A stretch of DNA of 64,000 bases from Oceanospirillaceae bacterium (GTDB lineage: Bacteria > Pseudomonadota > Gammaproteobacteria > Pseudomonadales > Balneatricaceae): NCBI GenBank assembly GCA_013215505.1, contig JABSQZ010000001.1, forward strand, positions 186,001 through 250,000, read 5' to 3'. Positions 1-7,464 of this stretch are shown piece after piece. Under the pieces are notes generated by a model. That model searched no databases, was not told the origin of the DNA, and saw nothing but the letters and a program-made list of their open reading frames with translations. The position numbers were made by a program, and so were the translations under genes. The number at the start of each line of letters is the position of its first letter. The first letter of the stretch is position 1.

Positions 1-995
1 GCACTGGGCAAAACAAATGCCTTCAGCCATTGCTGTGGATCACCGCCTACTTCGGGAAACAACCCGCTATCCAGACAATCGAGTAGAAAATCCCGGTAGC
101 TGATGCCCACTTTAGGCCCCGTTTGGCAGCGGCTATACAGATCAGTAAATTTCTGATTGCAGCGGATTAAAAATCCACTGGCACTAAAGAGCGCGAAGCT
201 CTCCTGGCAGCTGTCCAGCGCCGCCAGTAACTGCTTGTTTTCAGTTTCAGTGATCGCCCAGCTAGATAGATCGGTAATCACCGCTAACCGCTGAGAAAAG
301 CCCTGAGTGCTCATATCACTACTGCGCAATTGTAGCGGGAATACTTCACCGGTTTTTTTTAAACCAACCAGCTTAGTAGCTTGGTTATCGCTGCGGGCCA
401 ACTGATATTGAGGAATCAACTGTTGTATATTGGTCGCCAACAACTCTGCTTCGCTGTAGCCAAAACAATCCAGCAGAGCCTGATTGACTGACTTGATTTG
501 CCCTTGCTGGTCGTAACTTACAATGCCGTCCGGCACTGTATTGAGAATGGCCTGCAACCGTATCTGTTCTCGATTGCGCGGCTCGTTTACTGTTGATATT
601 TGACTGTTATCAGCTTGAGTAAAATTAACCAGCTCTGTGCTCAGGGCATTTTGTACTTGTTGGCGCAGCTGGACATTGGACCAGGGCTTAGCCAAAAATT
701 TATGTACCACGCCGCTTTGAATAGATTTGAGTACGGTGCTGAAATCCGCATGCCCACTGAGAATCAGCCGCTGTGTATCTGGCCATTGCCGGGCGACATC
801 TGCTAACAGCTCTGTGCCCAGAACCTCTGGCATTGCATAGTCACAAAGCACTAACTGAATGGGTTGATCCGCTAAAATTTGCAGTGCCTGGCTGGCATTA
901 GCAGCACAGAATATTTGAATATCCGGCGATTTCAATACCCGCTGTAATGCTTTTAATACCAGCGGCTCGTCATCGACAATTAGTACTTGTTTCAC
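1..995 (-). CDS. Response regulator with PAS domains (3' part beyond window)
   Basis: Translating the minus strand from a GTG at 995 gives an N-terminal receiver domain beginning VKQVLIVDDEPLVLKAL, with the acidic pair DD and the phosphoacceptor Asp in the LCDYAMPE stretch. PAS-like segments follow (ILNTVPDGIVSYDQ, and later SFALFSASGFLIRCN). The frame stays open to base 1, so about 331 residues are visible and the C-terminal output domain lies outside the window. An in-frame TGA four codons before the GTG fixes the start region, and AGGAG lies about 12 bases upstream. It is probably the cytoplasmic receiver of a two-component system or a hybrid kinase; without the C-terminus a kinase, GGDEF/EAL or HD-GYP output cannot be told apart. 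Confidence 0.8.
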   Translation of the reverse strand, partial: MKQVLIVDDEPLVLKALQRVLKSPDIQIFCAANASQALQILADQPIQLVLCDYAMPEVLGTELLADVARQWPDTQRLILSGHADFSTVLKSIQSGVVHKFLAKPWSNVQLRQQVQNALSTELVNFTQADNSQISTVNEPRNREQIRLQAILNTVPDGIVSYDQQGQIKSVNQALLDCFGYSEAELLATNIQQLIPQYQLARSDNQATKLVGLKKTGEVFPLQLRSSDMSTQGFSQRLAVITDLSSWAITETENKQLLAALDSCQESFALFSASGFLIRCNQKFTDLYSRCQTGPKVGISYRDFLLDCLDSGLFPEVGGDPQQWLKAFVLPS

Positions 996-1405
996 TTTAA
1001 CGTCTCACTCCTGGTCGCGCTAAAACTTTTCTTCACTAGCCATTAACTAGCCGCGAAAAAGCCTGTAAATGCAGTTCAACAGCTAACCCCTCTTTAATTT
1101 TAGCCGTTACGCCTGCAGTCGCCATGTTTAATTTTTATACAACTAAATTAAGACTGTATGAATATTTTTTAATACCGTTTTCTCTTACAATCATCATTTT
1201 ATATATATTTGGCTCAGTTGTTCGACCTGATTCCTAAGTAGCTTTTACTTTTAAATAAATTATGTATGATATCTAGACAGCCCTTGCTAAGGGTATATTC
1301 AAAAACATGTAGTGCAGCGGGATCTAAACGAAAAGCAGATAATTAATAAACCAAACAGCCGTATAGATAAAGAATAGATAGCCGACATCGCAAAAGGATA
1401 TTTCG
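996..1405. promoter_or_regulatory. Divergent intergenic region with a possible promoter
   Basis: This 410-base AT-rich gap separates the divergent response-regulator and GGDEF-like genes. On the plus strand TTTTAC (1243-1248) and TATGAT (1265-1270) are spaced by 16 bases and could be a sigma-70 promoter for the gene at 1406, which would leave a leader of about 130 bases. No small gene is evident. The promoter call is by eye only. Confidence 0.3.
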
Positions 1406-2140
1406 ATGGATAAATCCCTATACACTAAAAGTGATTCTTATTTCAAAGATGTCGTCGCGCTGCTGGTATTTAATTTTGTAATCTTTTTCCTTTTCATCCA
1501 GTGGGAGGTATTGGAATTTCTCTACCAGGCCTCGAGGGAATATGAACATTGGCAATTAGATGAAATTATACCTCTGGGCAGCAGTCTGGCGTTTAGTTTA
1601 TCTATCTTCGCCTACCGACGTATCAACGATGTGCATAAAATCAGTGCGGCGTACAGAAAGCTCGCCGATCAAAACCCTCTGGCCAATATTTTAAGCCGCA
1701 CAGCGGGAAAAGTATTACTGCAATCCTGGCATCAGCACGCCAGCTATACCGCTGAGCCTTTTTCTCTGGTGCGGCTAAAAATTACCGATGTTAAGCAAAT
1801 GCAGAGCACTTATGGCGACTGCGTTACCGAGGGCATATTCTTTAGTATTGGCCAGAGAATCATGCAAGACACACTGGTCAATAGCGAAATAGTTCAGTGG
1901 CACAGAGATTGTTTTTTGATTCTGTTACCCAACAGCGCGCAACTGGTCCTGGATTTCGCCAGTGCCTTACAGATTAGCTTAAATCGAGATCTGGCGGCGA
2001 TGGACAATGCCTTTATAGAGATTCAAGCAGTTACCTGGAAACATGGGATGTCCCTGAAAAGTATGCTGCAGACATTAGAGACAATAAATTTAGATACTGT
2101 GGTAGAAAATAACCCATCAGTGTTTGAACGAAAAGCTTAG
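1406..2140 (+). CDS. Membrane protein with degenerate GGDEF domain
   Basis: A 244-residue protein with two hydrophobic N-terminal segments (about residues 16-38 and 55-70), then a region that aligns by eye to a diguanylate cyclase domain. The linker ADQNPLANILSR resembles the usual DPLTGLxNR entry motif, and LVRLKITDVKQMQSTYG corresponds to the LxDIDxFKxxND(T)YG segment. At the active-site position, however, the sequence is WHRDCFLILLPN (residues 165-176) instead of RxGGDEF. The metal- and GTP-binding residues are therefore lost, and it probably does not make cyclic di-GMP; it may bind a ligand or act as a scaffold. AGGA lies 7 bases before the ATG. It stands alone, convergent with the next gene. 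Confidence 0.75.
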   Translation: MDKSLYTKSDSYFKDVVALLVFNFVIFFLFIQWEVLEFLYQASREYEHWQLDEIIPLGSSLAFSLSIFAYRRINDVHKISAAYRKLADQNPLANILSRTAGKVLLQSWHQHASYTAEPFSLVRLKITDVKQMQSTYGDCVTEGIFFSIGQRIMQDTLVNSEIVQWHRDCFLILLPNSAQLVLDFASALQISLNRDLAAMDNAFIEIQAVTWKHGMSLKSMLQTLETINLDTVVENNPSVFERKA

Positions 2141-2178
2141 CCTTTAGCTACTCTGTCATAAAATGGCCAGTTAGTGGC

Positions 2179-2201
2179 AAAACCACCCCAGGCGGAGTGG
2201 T
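2179..2201 (-). terminator. Probable terminator of the NADH dehydrogenase-like gene
   Basis: On the minus strand ACCACTCC and GGGGTGGT form an 8-bp stem with one mismatch and a four-base loop, followed by TTTT. It lies about 15 bases after the stop of the gene ending at 2215, between two convergent genes. Confidence 0.55.
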
Positions 2202-2214
2202 ATCCAGATATTCT

Positions 2215-3504
2215 CTAGTGCAGTTTCATCTTCGGCCTCACCACTTTGGCGATTTTTTCGACCACCACCACTAACAGCGCTTTAGCCCAGCCATGAATGG
2301 CAATCTGATGCATGCGGTACAAAGATACGTACATGATCCGGGCTAAATGCCCTTCAATGAACATACTTTTTTTGCTCAAATTACCCATCAAACTGCCGAC
2401 AGCACCAAAGCGACTTAAACTAACTAAAGAGCCATAATCGCGATAGTGGTAATCTTTCTGCACTTTATTAGCCAACCGCGCTTTTATATTCTCCCGGACT
2501 TTGTCCGCCATCTGATGAGCTGACTGCGCTCTGGGCGGTACCCAGGAGCCGTCTTCATTTTTAAAACCACAACAGTCGCCCAAGACATAAATATCATCAC
2601 TGATACTGGATTGCAGACTAGGTTTAACAATAATTTGATTGAGATGATTAAGTTGAAATAACTCTAAATCTTTAATAAAGTCAGGGACTTTGATGCCCGC
2701 CGCCCAAATCATCAAATCGGCGTCAATCGTTTCGCCTTCACTGGTGATAAAGCCGCTGCTACTCGCCTCTTTAACCCTAGTCCCCTCACGCACTCGCACC
2801 CCCATTCTGGTCAGTTCTTTTTTGGCAGCCTCACTGATTCTCTCTGGCAGAGCCGAGAGTATTCGGGGTCCCGCTTCAATCAGATTAACTTTTAATTGCT
2901 CATTCTTCATATTCCCCATGTTGTAAGATTTCAGCAGCTTAGTGACATTGTGCAACTCCGCTGACAACTCCACCCCAGTGGCGCCGGCTCCGACAATCGA
3001 AATATTAAGACACTGTGGCTGATCACTTTGATTGATACGTAAAAATTGATTTAGTAAAGCGTAATGAAACTTTTCAGCCTGTTTTGCGCAGTCCAGAAAA
3101 TGACAGTGCTGTTTGACCCCGGGAGTAGCAAAATCATTGCTCTGCGAGCCAATTGCCAGTACCAATGTGTCGTAGCTTAAAGTGCGATCTGGCAGTATTT
3201 GCTGCCCCTCATCGGAGTAAGCGGCTGCCAGGCGCAAGGTGCGCCGCTCTGGGTCGAGGTCGACAAAGCGCCCGAGGCAAAATTGATAGTGATGTTTAGC
3301 GGCATGGGCGTGATAGACCACTGCATCAATGCTAGTGTCCAGTGAGCCGGTGGCCACTTCGTGCAGTAGCGGCTTCCATATGTGTGCCCGGTTCTGATCG
3401 ATTAAGACTATCTCAGCTAAACGCTTTTTAGCTAATTGCGCGCCCAGTTTAGTGGCGAGCTCTAAGCCTCCGGCTCCACCTCCGACAATGACAATTTTGT
3501 GCAT
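2215..3504 (-). CDS. Type II NADH dehydrogenase-like FAD oxidoreductase
   Basis: A protein of about 429 residues of the pyridine nucleotide-disulfide oxidoreductase fold. It opens with an FAD-binding dinucleotide motif (IVGGGAGGLELATKLG), has the NDH-2 hallmark HIWKPLLHEVATG, a second nucleotide-binding motif VGAGATGVELSAEL for NADH, and the FAD-contacting VLGDC segment near the middle-end. Such single-subunit enzymes pass electrons from NADH to membrane quinones without pumping protons; a hydrophobic C-terminal stretch (ALLVVVVEKIAKVV) could anchor it. I start it at the ATG at 3504 because GAGG sits 8 bases upstream; the longer frame reading back to 3555 would run through an inverted repeat. 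It is not clearly part of the B12 operon, being separated by hairpin-containing DNA. Confidence 0.88.
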   Translation of the reverse strand: MHKIVIVGGGAGGLELATKLGAQLAKKRLAEIVLIDQNRAHIWKPLLHEVATGSLDTSIDAVVYHAHAAKHHYQFCLGRFVDLDPERRTLRLAAAYSDEGQQILPDRTLSYDTLVLAIGSQSNDFATPGVKQHCHFLDCAKQAEKFHYALLNQFLRINQSDQPQCLNISIVGAGATGVELSAELHNVTKLLKSYNMGNMKNEQLKVNLIEAGPRILSALPERISEAAKKELTRMGVRVREGTRVKEASSSGFITSEGETIDADLMIWAAGIKVPDFIKDLELFQLNHLNQIIVKPSLQSSISDDIYVLGDCCGFKNEDGSWVPPRAQSAHQMADKVRENIKARLANKVQKDYHYRDYGSLVSLSRFGAVGSLMGNLSKKSMFIEGHLARIMYVSLYRMHQIAIHGWAKALLVVVVEKIAKVVRPKMKLH

Positions 3505-3523
3505 GCTACAATCCTCAATAATG

Positions 3524-3563
3524 TTATAGGATTGGTGCTCATGGATCTCTACCAATCCTATAA
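3524..3563 (-). promoter_or_regulatory. Perfect 13-bp inverted repeat in ndh-like leader
   Basis: TTATAGGATTGGT (3524-3536) and ACCAATCCTATAA (3551-3563) are exact reverse complements separated by 14 bases. The repeat ends about 20 bases before the chosen start codon and does not include the ribosome binding site. It could be a dimeric regulator operator or a leader hairpin. Confidence 0.6.
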
Positions 3564-3614
3564 AAACTGAAAATTCAACCCAGCTTATGAGATGCGCTGG
3601 CGCTGCGATAACGG

Positions 3615-3637
3615 CGCTGGCATAGGGGTTGCCAGCG
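3615..3637 (-). terminator. Hairpin at the end of the B12 gene run
   Basis: CGCTGGCA and TGCCAGCG form a perfect 8-bp stem with a 7-base loop, 55-77 bases after the stop of the last gene of the minus-strand run. There is no good U-tract on the minus strand, so it may be a weak or Rho-assisted terminator or only a processing or stability hairpin. Confidence 0.4.
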
Positions 3638-3691
3638 GCCTTTAATTCTAATCCTTATTGTTTGATAAACCTACAATAAAGCAGCTTCTTT

Positions 3692-4462
3692 TCACGCTAT
3701 TTTAGAGAGATAACGCTGCAGATTAAATTCTAATACTGAGGAGTATTTGAGCGCTAATTCTCTTAATTCTGGGTGGCTTTTCAGGTCTTTTTGTCGCCCG
3801 GCAAAGATCACCAAATTGCCATCACCGGATTCACAGCTGCGCACGTCTGCATAATCCATTCTTAGATAATCCAGTAGTTCAGGATGATCGACACTGCCTC
3901 CCCAACAATTTAGTACCAACCAGCCATTGACTTTGAGCTGCGCAGTACAGAGATCAATGTACTTTTTACTGACCTGCACTTCATCCATACCGGTTTCCCG
4001 ATACAGATCGGTCATAATCAAGTCAACTTTTTTAGCCATTCCAGCGCGTAAAAATTCGCTGGCCTCGGCGCAGTGAATATCGATTTTTTTACTGCCGGGT
4101 AGTCGAAAATAACGTTTAGCAATATCGATAACACTCTGCCTGGCTTCAACGGCGCTAATCCGTACTCCAGCCAAGGTGCTGTGTAGCGAACTGAGCATAC
4201 AACCAGCTCCCAGACCAAGCAGTAACACTCTTTTCGGCTGACAAAATAACAGCGACAACATCATCGCCTGCGTATAAGAGTGCTGTAAGAGATGCGGCTG
4301 CGATTTCAATTGCCTACTTTGCTCGTCACCGACAGCAAAGGATAAAATGCGGTAATCACCTTCATCGATAACCGCTATATCGCCGTATTCATCCGTTTGG
4401 GTATAAACATACTTGGGAATATTCACTTTTTTCTCTTTAAATTTTATAAATGTCTGAAACAT
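3692..4462 (-). CDS. Spermidine synthase-like methyltransferase-fold protein
   Basis: A 256-residue Rossmann-fold protein like the spermidine synthase family. The nucleotide motif is RVLLLGLGAGCMLSSL (about residues 78-93), the acidic residue after strand 2 is in SAVEARQSVIDIA, and DLIMTDLYRETG is the counterpart of the catalytic aspartate region. The family transfers aminopropyl groups from decarboxylated S-adenosylmethionine or acts as methyltransferases, and small versions like this are mostly uncharacterised. It follows cobS by 18 bases and is probably cotranscribed. A GC-rich hairpin (4463-4477) sits directly against the ATG; the GTG at 4426, preceded by AAAGAG, is an alternative start. 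A cobalamin role is not implied by sequence. Confidence 0.7.
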   Translation of the reverse strand: MFQTFIKFKEKKVNIPKYVYTQTDEYGDIAVIDEGDYRILSFAVGDEQSRQLKSQPHLLQHSYTQAMMLSLLFCQPKRVLLLGLGAGCMLSSLHSTLAGVRISAVEARQSVIDIAKRYFRLPGSKKIDIHCAEASEFLRAGMAKKVDLIMTDLYRETGMDEVQVSKKYIDLCTAQLKVNGWLVLNCWGGSVDHPELLDYLRMDYADVRSCESGDGNLVIFAGRQKDLKSHPELRELALKYSSVLEFNLQRYLSKIA

Positions 4463-4477
4463 TCCCCCGGCGGGGGA
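4463..4477 (-). promoter_or_regulatory. GC-rich hairpin between cobS and the next gene
   Basis: TCCCCC and GGGGGA are separated by three bases, an exact 6-bp G/C stem directly before the ATG at 4462. In RNA it would bury the only purine-rich stretch near that start, so it may reduce translation or favour the GTG start at 4426. Confidence 0.4.
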
Positions 4478-4480
4478 GTG

Positions 4481-5221
4481 CTAATAAATACTGATAACAA
4501 CGCTCAGTAACACTAAGGTTTCTACCAATTCAATACTGGCCCCGGCAGTATCACCGGTTAAGCCAGCCAGCCTTTTCATCATCAGCATGCGCAGAGCCAG
4601 ATAACTCAGTGCGCCAATAATCAAGACCGTTAGCGAACCTACCGCATAAGCGACCACCAAACCCAGCACCGCTGCAACATAGACTGGCTTTTCAGGTGCA
4701 TTAGCCACCAGTGAAGCACCAATGCCAGTGGGGCGTACGTAGGGAGTATTGAGCAGTAATATCGGTAGCATTGAGCGTGAGATTAACGGAGCCAACAGCA
4801 GCAGATAATACTGTTGCAGCTCTAATATTGCCAGCAGCGCAGTGAACTTTAACAGTAATAGGCAAATTAAACTGACGACGGCGATAGGACCAGAGCAGGG
4901 ATCTTTCATTATCTCCAACGTCAGTTGACGATCACCCTGGCCACCCATCCAGGCATCGCAGCTATCAGCGAGGCCATCCATATGTAGTGCTCCGGTGATC
5001 GCCACCCATATACTTAACAGCATGGCTGCGCTGAGCATGGGTGGCACTGCGCTGAACAAATTGGCCGCCAGTACTAACAGATAACCGATCAGTAGCCCCA
5101 CTGCCGGGTAAAAAATCAGCGACCCAGCCGCTATTTTTTCGTCCGGATACTGCTTAAACTTAACCGGCACTTGGGTTAAAAACTGCAGTGCCACTAAAGC
5201 ACTGTTAAGGTAATTGCGCAT
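4481..5221 (-). CDS. cobS: Adenosylcobinamide-GDP ribazoletransferase CobS
   Basis: CobS joins alpha-ribazole (or its phosphate) to adenosylcobinamide-GDP in the last assembly step of the nucleotide loop, in the inner membrane. The protein has many hydrophobic segments and the acidic catalytic motif MDGLADSCDAWMGG (D-x-x-x-D-x-x-D type) followed by EIMKDPCSGPIAV, all typical of CobS. I start it at the ATG at 5221, which has GGAG 8 bases upstream and gives about 246 residues, the usual length; the reading frame extends to 5269, but that part adds a non-family N-terminus. It lies downstream of cobC and upstream of the spermidine synthase-like gene in the B12 run. Confidence 0.93.
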   Translation of the reverse strand: MRNYLNSALVALQFLTQVPVKFKQYPDEKIAAGSLIFYPAVGLLIGYLLVLAANLFSAVPPMLSAAMLLSIWVAITGALHMDGLADSCDAWMGGQGDRQLTLEIMKDPCSGPIAVVSLICLLLLKFTALLAILELQQYYLLLLAPLISRSMLPILLLNTPYVRPTGIGASLVANAPEKPVYVAAVLGLVVAYAVGSLTVLIIGALSYLALRMLMMKRLAGLTGDTAGASIELVETLVLLSVVISIY

Positions 5222-5273
5222 CTGTTCTGCTCCAATGTAGTCGCCATAGAGCCCGTGGCCCATAGCCAATTGC

Positions 5274-5834
5274 TCAGCCGTTAATACTCAGTAACTCTCC
5301 ATGTTCCACCGGGAAATTGAGCATCGCTGAAATAGGTTGATTTTTCTCGGCACTGAGTAAGTAGCGCATCACTCCACCGTGACAAATCACTAGCACTCGC
5401 TGCTGCGCATACTGCTGTTTTATTTGTTTAATAACCTGGTCAATACGTCGACTAAAGCTCGCCAGCGTTTCAGCGTTGGTCGGTGGATTAGCCTCCGGAT
5501 CCTGCCAGAATGCCTCCAGCGCATTGGGAAATTGCTGCATCACTTCAATGGCAGTTTTACCTTCCCAGTCGCCAAAATGATACTCGGCTAAATTGTCGAT
5601 TATCTGCACGGGCAAGCTCTGCTGTTCCGCTAATTCTCTGGCAAAAGCGGCGCACCTTTGCCTGGGCGAACTCAGTACCAGATCCCAGTTCCCGCCGCTG
5701 TTCAAGTACGCCTCAACACTGCTACGCATTTGCTGCCGGCCCAAATCAGTCAGGGCCACATCGGTACTGCCGATATACGCTTTACCCGCAGTGGTTTGCC
5801 CGTGGCGTAATAAATGCAGCCGCTGCTTACTCAT
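5274..5834 (-). CDS. cobC: Alpha-ribazole phosphatase-type histidine phosphatase CobC
   Basis: A 186-residue histidine phosphatase. The N-terminal LRHGQTTAGKAYIGSTDVALTDLG holds the RHG motif with the phosphorylated histidine (about residue 11), and a second histidine is in VICHGGVMRYLL near residue 150. In B12 synthesis CobC removes the phosphate from alpha-ribazole-5'-phosphate or adenosylcobalamin-5'-phosphate. Its position between cobT and cobS supports this role over a general phosphoglycerate mutase-like activity. The gene starts 6 bases after the cobT stop. Confidence 0.88.
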   Translation of the reverse strand: MSKQRLHLLRHGQTTAGKAYIGSTDVALTDLGRQQMRSSVEAYLNSGGNWDLVLSSPRQRCAAFARELAEQQSLPVQIIDNLAEYHFGDWEGKTAIEVMQQFPNALEAFWQDPEANPPTNAETLASFSRRIDQVIKQIKQQYAQQRVLVICHGGVMRYLLSAEKNQPISAMLNFPVEHGELLSING

Positions 5835-5840
5835 TGGCAG

Positions 5841-6893
5841 TTACTCTTCATCTAACTTACCGGCAACTGCTGCCTCGGCAAATGTTGCCATTTGCGCGTG
5901 TAATTTACAGGCCATCTGCAACAGCGGAACACAGATAGCGGCGCCACTGCCTTCGCCTAAGCGCATCTGTAGATCGAGCAGTGGTTTAGCCTGCAAGTGT
6001 TTTAACATTAGCCGGTGTCCGGGTTCTGCTGAGCTGTGGGCAAAAAGCATCCAGTTGCGACTCTCTGGTGCTATGGCCACCGCCACCATAGCCGCGGCTG
6101 TGCAAATAAAGCCGTCCACCAAAATGGTGATCCCCTGCTGCGCAGCACTGATATAACTGCCCACCAGTGCGGCGATTTCAAAACCACCCACCCGGCTTAA
6201 CAAGGTCAGAGGTTCCAGGCCTGGCTCGACGTGCCTGGCGATTACCTGCTCAATAATGTCTATTTTTCTGGCGATACCACTGTCATCCAGCCCGGTACCG
6301 GGTCCGGTTAACTCAGCCACCGATTCGCCAGTGATGGCAGCGGCTAATACTGTAGCCGAAGTGGTATTGCCGATGCCCATGTCGCCGCCAATAAACAACT
6401 CACAACCGTGAGACTTGGCGTGCAATAGTGATGTCCTGCCAGACTTTAGCGCCTTAGCGCACTGCTCACTCGTCATAGCTGCAGTTTCCAGCATATTGGC
6501 AGTACCCGCTGCGATGAAAGCATTTTGCACCCCGGGGAAGTCAGTACTGCTGACAGTGCCCAAGTTAACTATCTCAAAAGGTGCCAGTAACGATTTCGCC
6601 AGCACACTGATTGCCGCGCCACCACTGGCGAAATTGGCCACCATCTGTCCGGTAACTTCCTGAGGAAAAGCAGACACCCCAGCCGCTGCAATACCGTGAT
6701 CTGCGGCAAAAATACAGATAAAAGGAGCCGATATTGTCGGCACTTTACCCTGCATGGCAGCCAGTTCAATAGCGACATTTTCCAATCGCCCCAGTGACCC
6801 CAAAGGCTTCGTTAGCTGTTGCTGGCGAAGTACTGCTGCTTCTCTGGCACTTTGATCTAGCGCTTTTACCGGGCCAAATATCCAACTACTCAT
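5841..6893 (-). CDS. cobT: Nicotinate-nucleotide-dimethylbenzimidazole phosphoribosyltransferase CobT
   Basis: CobT moves the ribose phosphate of nicotinate mononucleotide onto dimethylbenzimidazole, making alpha-ribazole phosphate, the lower ligand precursor. The 350 residues match the family length. Visible landmarks are LTKPLGSLGRLE near residue 30, FAADHGIAAAGVS, FIGGDMGIGNTTSA and the C-terminal RLGEGSGAAI, which carries the catalytic glutamate. It lies between cobU and cobC. An AAAGGTG stretch precedes the start. No bluB or other dimethylbenzimidazole synthesis gene is in the window, so the base must come from elsewhere in the genome or from outside. Confidence 0.95.
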   Translation of the reverse strand: MSSWIFGPVKALDQSAREAAVLRQQQLTKPLGSLGRLENVAIELAAMQGKVPTISAPFICIFAADHGIAAAGVSAFPQEVTGQMVANFASGGAAISVLAKSLLAPFEIVNLGTVSSTDFPGVQNAFIAAGTANMLETAAMTSEQCAKALKSGRTSLLHAKSHGCELFIGGDMGIGNTTSATVLAAAITGESVAELTGPGTGLDDSGIARKIDIIEQVIARHVEPGLEPLTLLSRVGGFEIAALVGSYISAAQQGITILVDGFICTAAAMVAVAIAPESRNWMLFAHSSAEPGHRLMLKHLQAKPLLDLQMRLGEGSGAAICVPLLQMACKLHAQMATFAEAAVAGKLDEE

Positions 6894-6915
6894 CTATACA
6901 CACCTTTCTTTTCAA

Positions 6916-6933
6916 TTATTTGAGCCCAGTCGA
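6916..6933 (-). promoter_or_regulatory. Hairpin between cobU and cobT
   Basis: CCAGTCG and CGACTGG form an exact 7-bp stem with a four-base loop in the 60-base gap between cobU and cobT, the largest gap in this part of the run. No U-tract follows, so it is more likely an mRNA processing or stability element than a terminator. Position is approximate by a few bases. Confidence 0.35.
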
Positions 6934-6954
6934 CGGCGACTGGCTACTCTGGTT

Positions 6955-7464
6955 TCATTTTAATAGCAGTGGCAAACCGGCCACCGCCAGTGTGACTTTT
7001 TCGCTTAACGCTGCGACTTGCTGATGCAACAGGCCCGTCTGGTCACAAAAATCGCGACTCAACTGGCCCAGCGGGATGACCCCCATATTGGTCTCGTTAC
7101 TCACTAAAATGACCTTGCCACGGCTGTTTTCAAGCGCCAGCAACAACTGTTGTTTTTGCGTCTGGTAATACTCAAGGTCTTTCTTAAACAGGCAGTTTGT
7201 CAGCCATAAAGTCAGGCAATCAACGAGCAGACAGTTCTCTGGCGCAGCATGTTTTTCAATGGCTTGCGCCAATTTAAAAGGCTCTTCCAGTAGCTGCCAG
7301 GCCGATGGTCGGGAGTTCTGATGTTGCTGGATGCGCTCGCGCATCTGCTGATCATCGCCAGTGGCCGTGGCCAGATAAATCACCGACAGCCCCGTATCGG
7401 CGGCAGCTTGTTCAGCCAATTTTGACTTACCCGAGCGGCAACCACCAAGAAAAAGCTCAATCAC
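6955..7464 (-). CDS. cobU: Adenosylcobinamide kinase/guanylyltransferase CobU
   Basis: A 169-residue bifunctional enzyme that phosphorylates adenosylcobinamide and then attaches GMP to give adenosylcobinamide-GDP. The N-terminal P-loop is GGCRSGKS (about residues 7-14). The RIQQHQNSRPSAW segment contains the histidine that is guanylylated in characterised CobU, followed by the usual LLEEP. VSNETNMGVIP matches the conserved E-N-G motif region. The start overlaps the end of cbiX by four bases, so translation is probably coupled. Confidence 0.94.
   Translation of the reverse strand: MIELFLGGCRSGKSKLAEQAAADTGLSVIYLATATGDDQQMRERIQQHQNSRPSAWQLLEEPFKLAQAIEKHAAPENCLLVDCLTLWLTNCLFKKDLEYYQTQKQQLLLALENSRGKVILVSNETNMGVIPLGQLSRDFCDQTGLLHQQVAALSEKVTLAVAGLPLLLK

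Noticed and set aside
5510-6156. Long plus-strand frames opposite cobC and cobT
   Set aside because: They are antisense shadows of well-identified genes.
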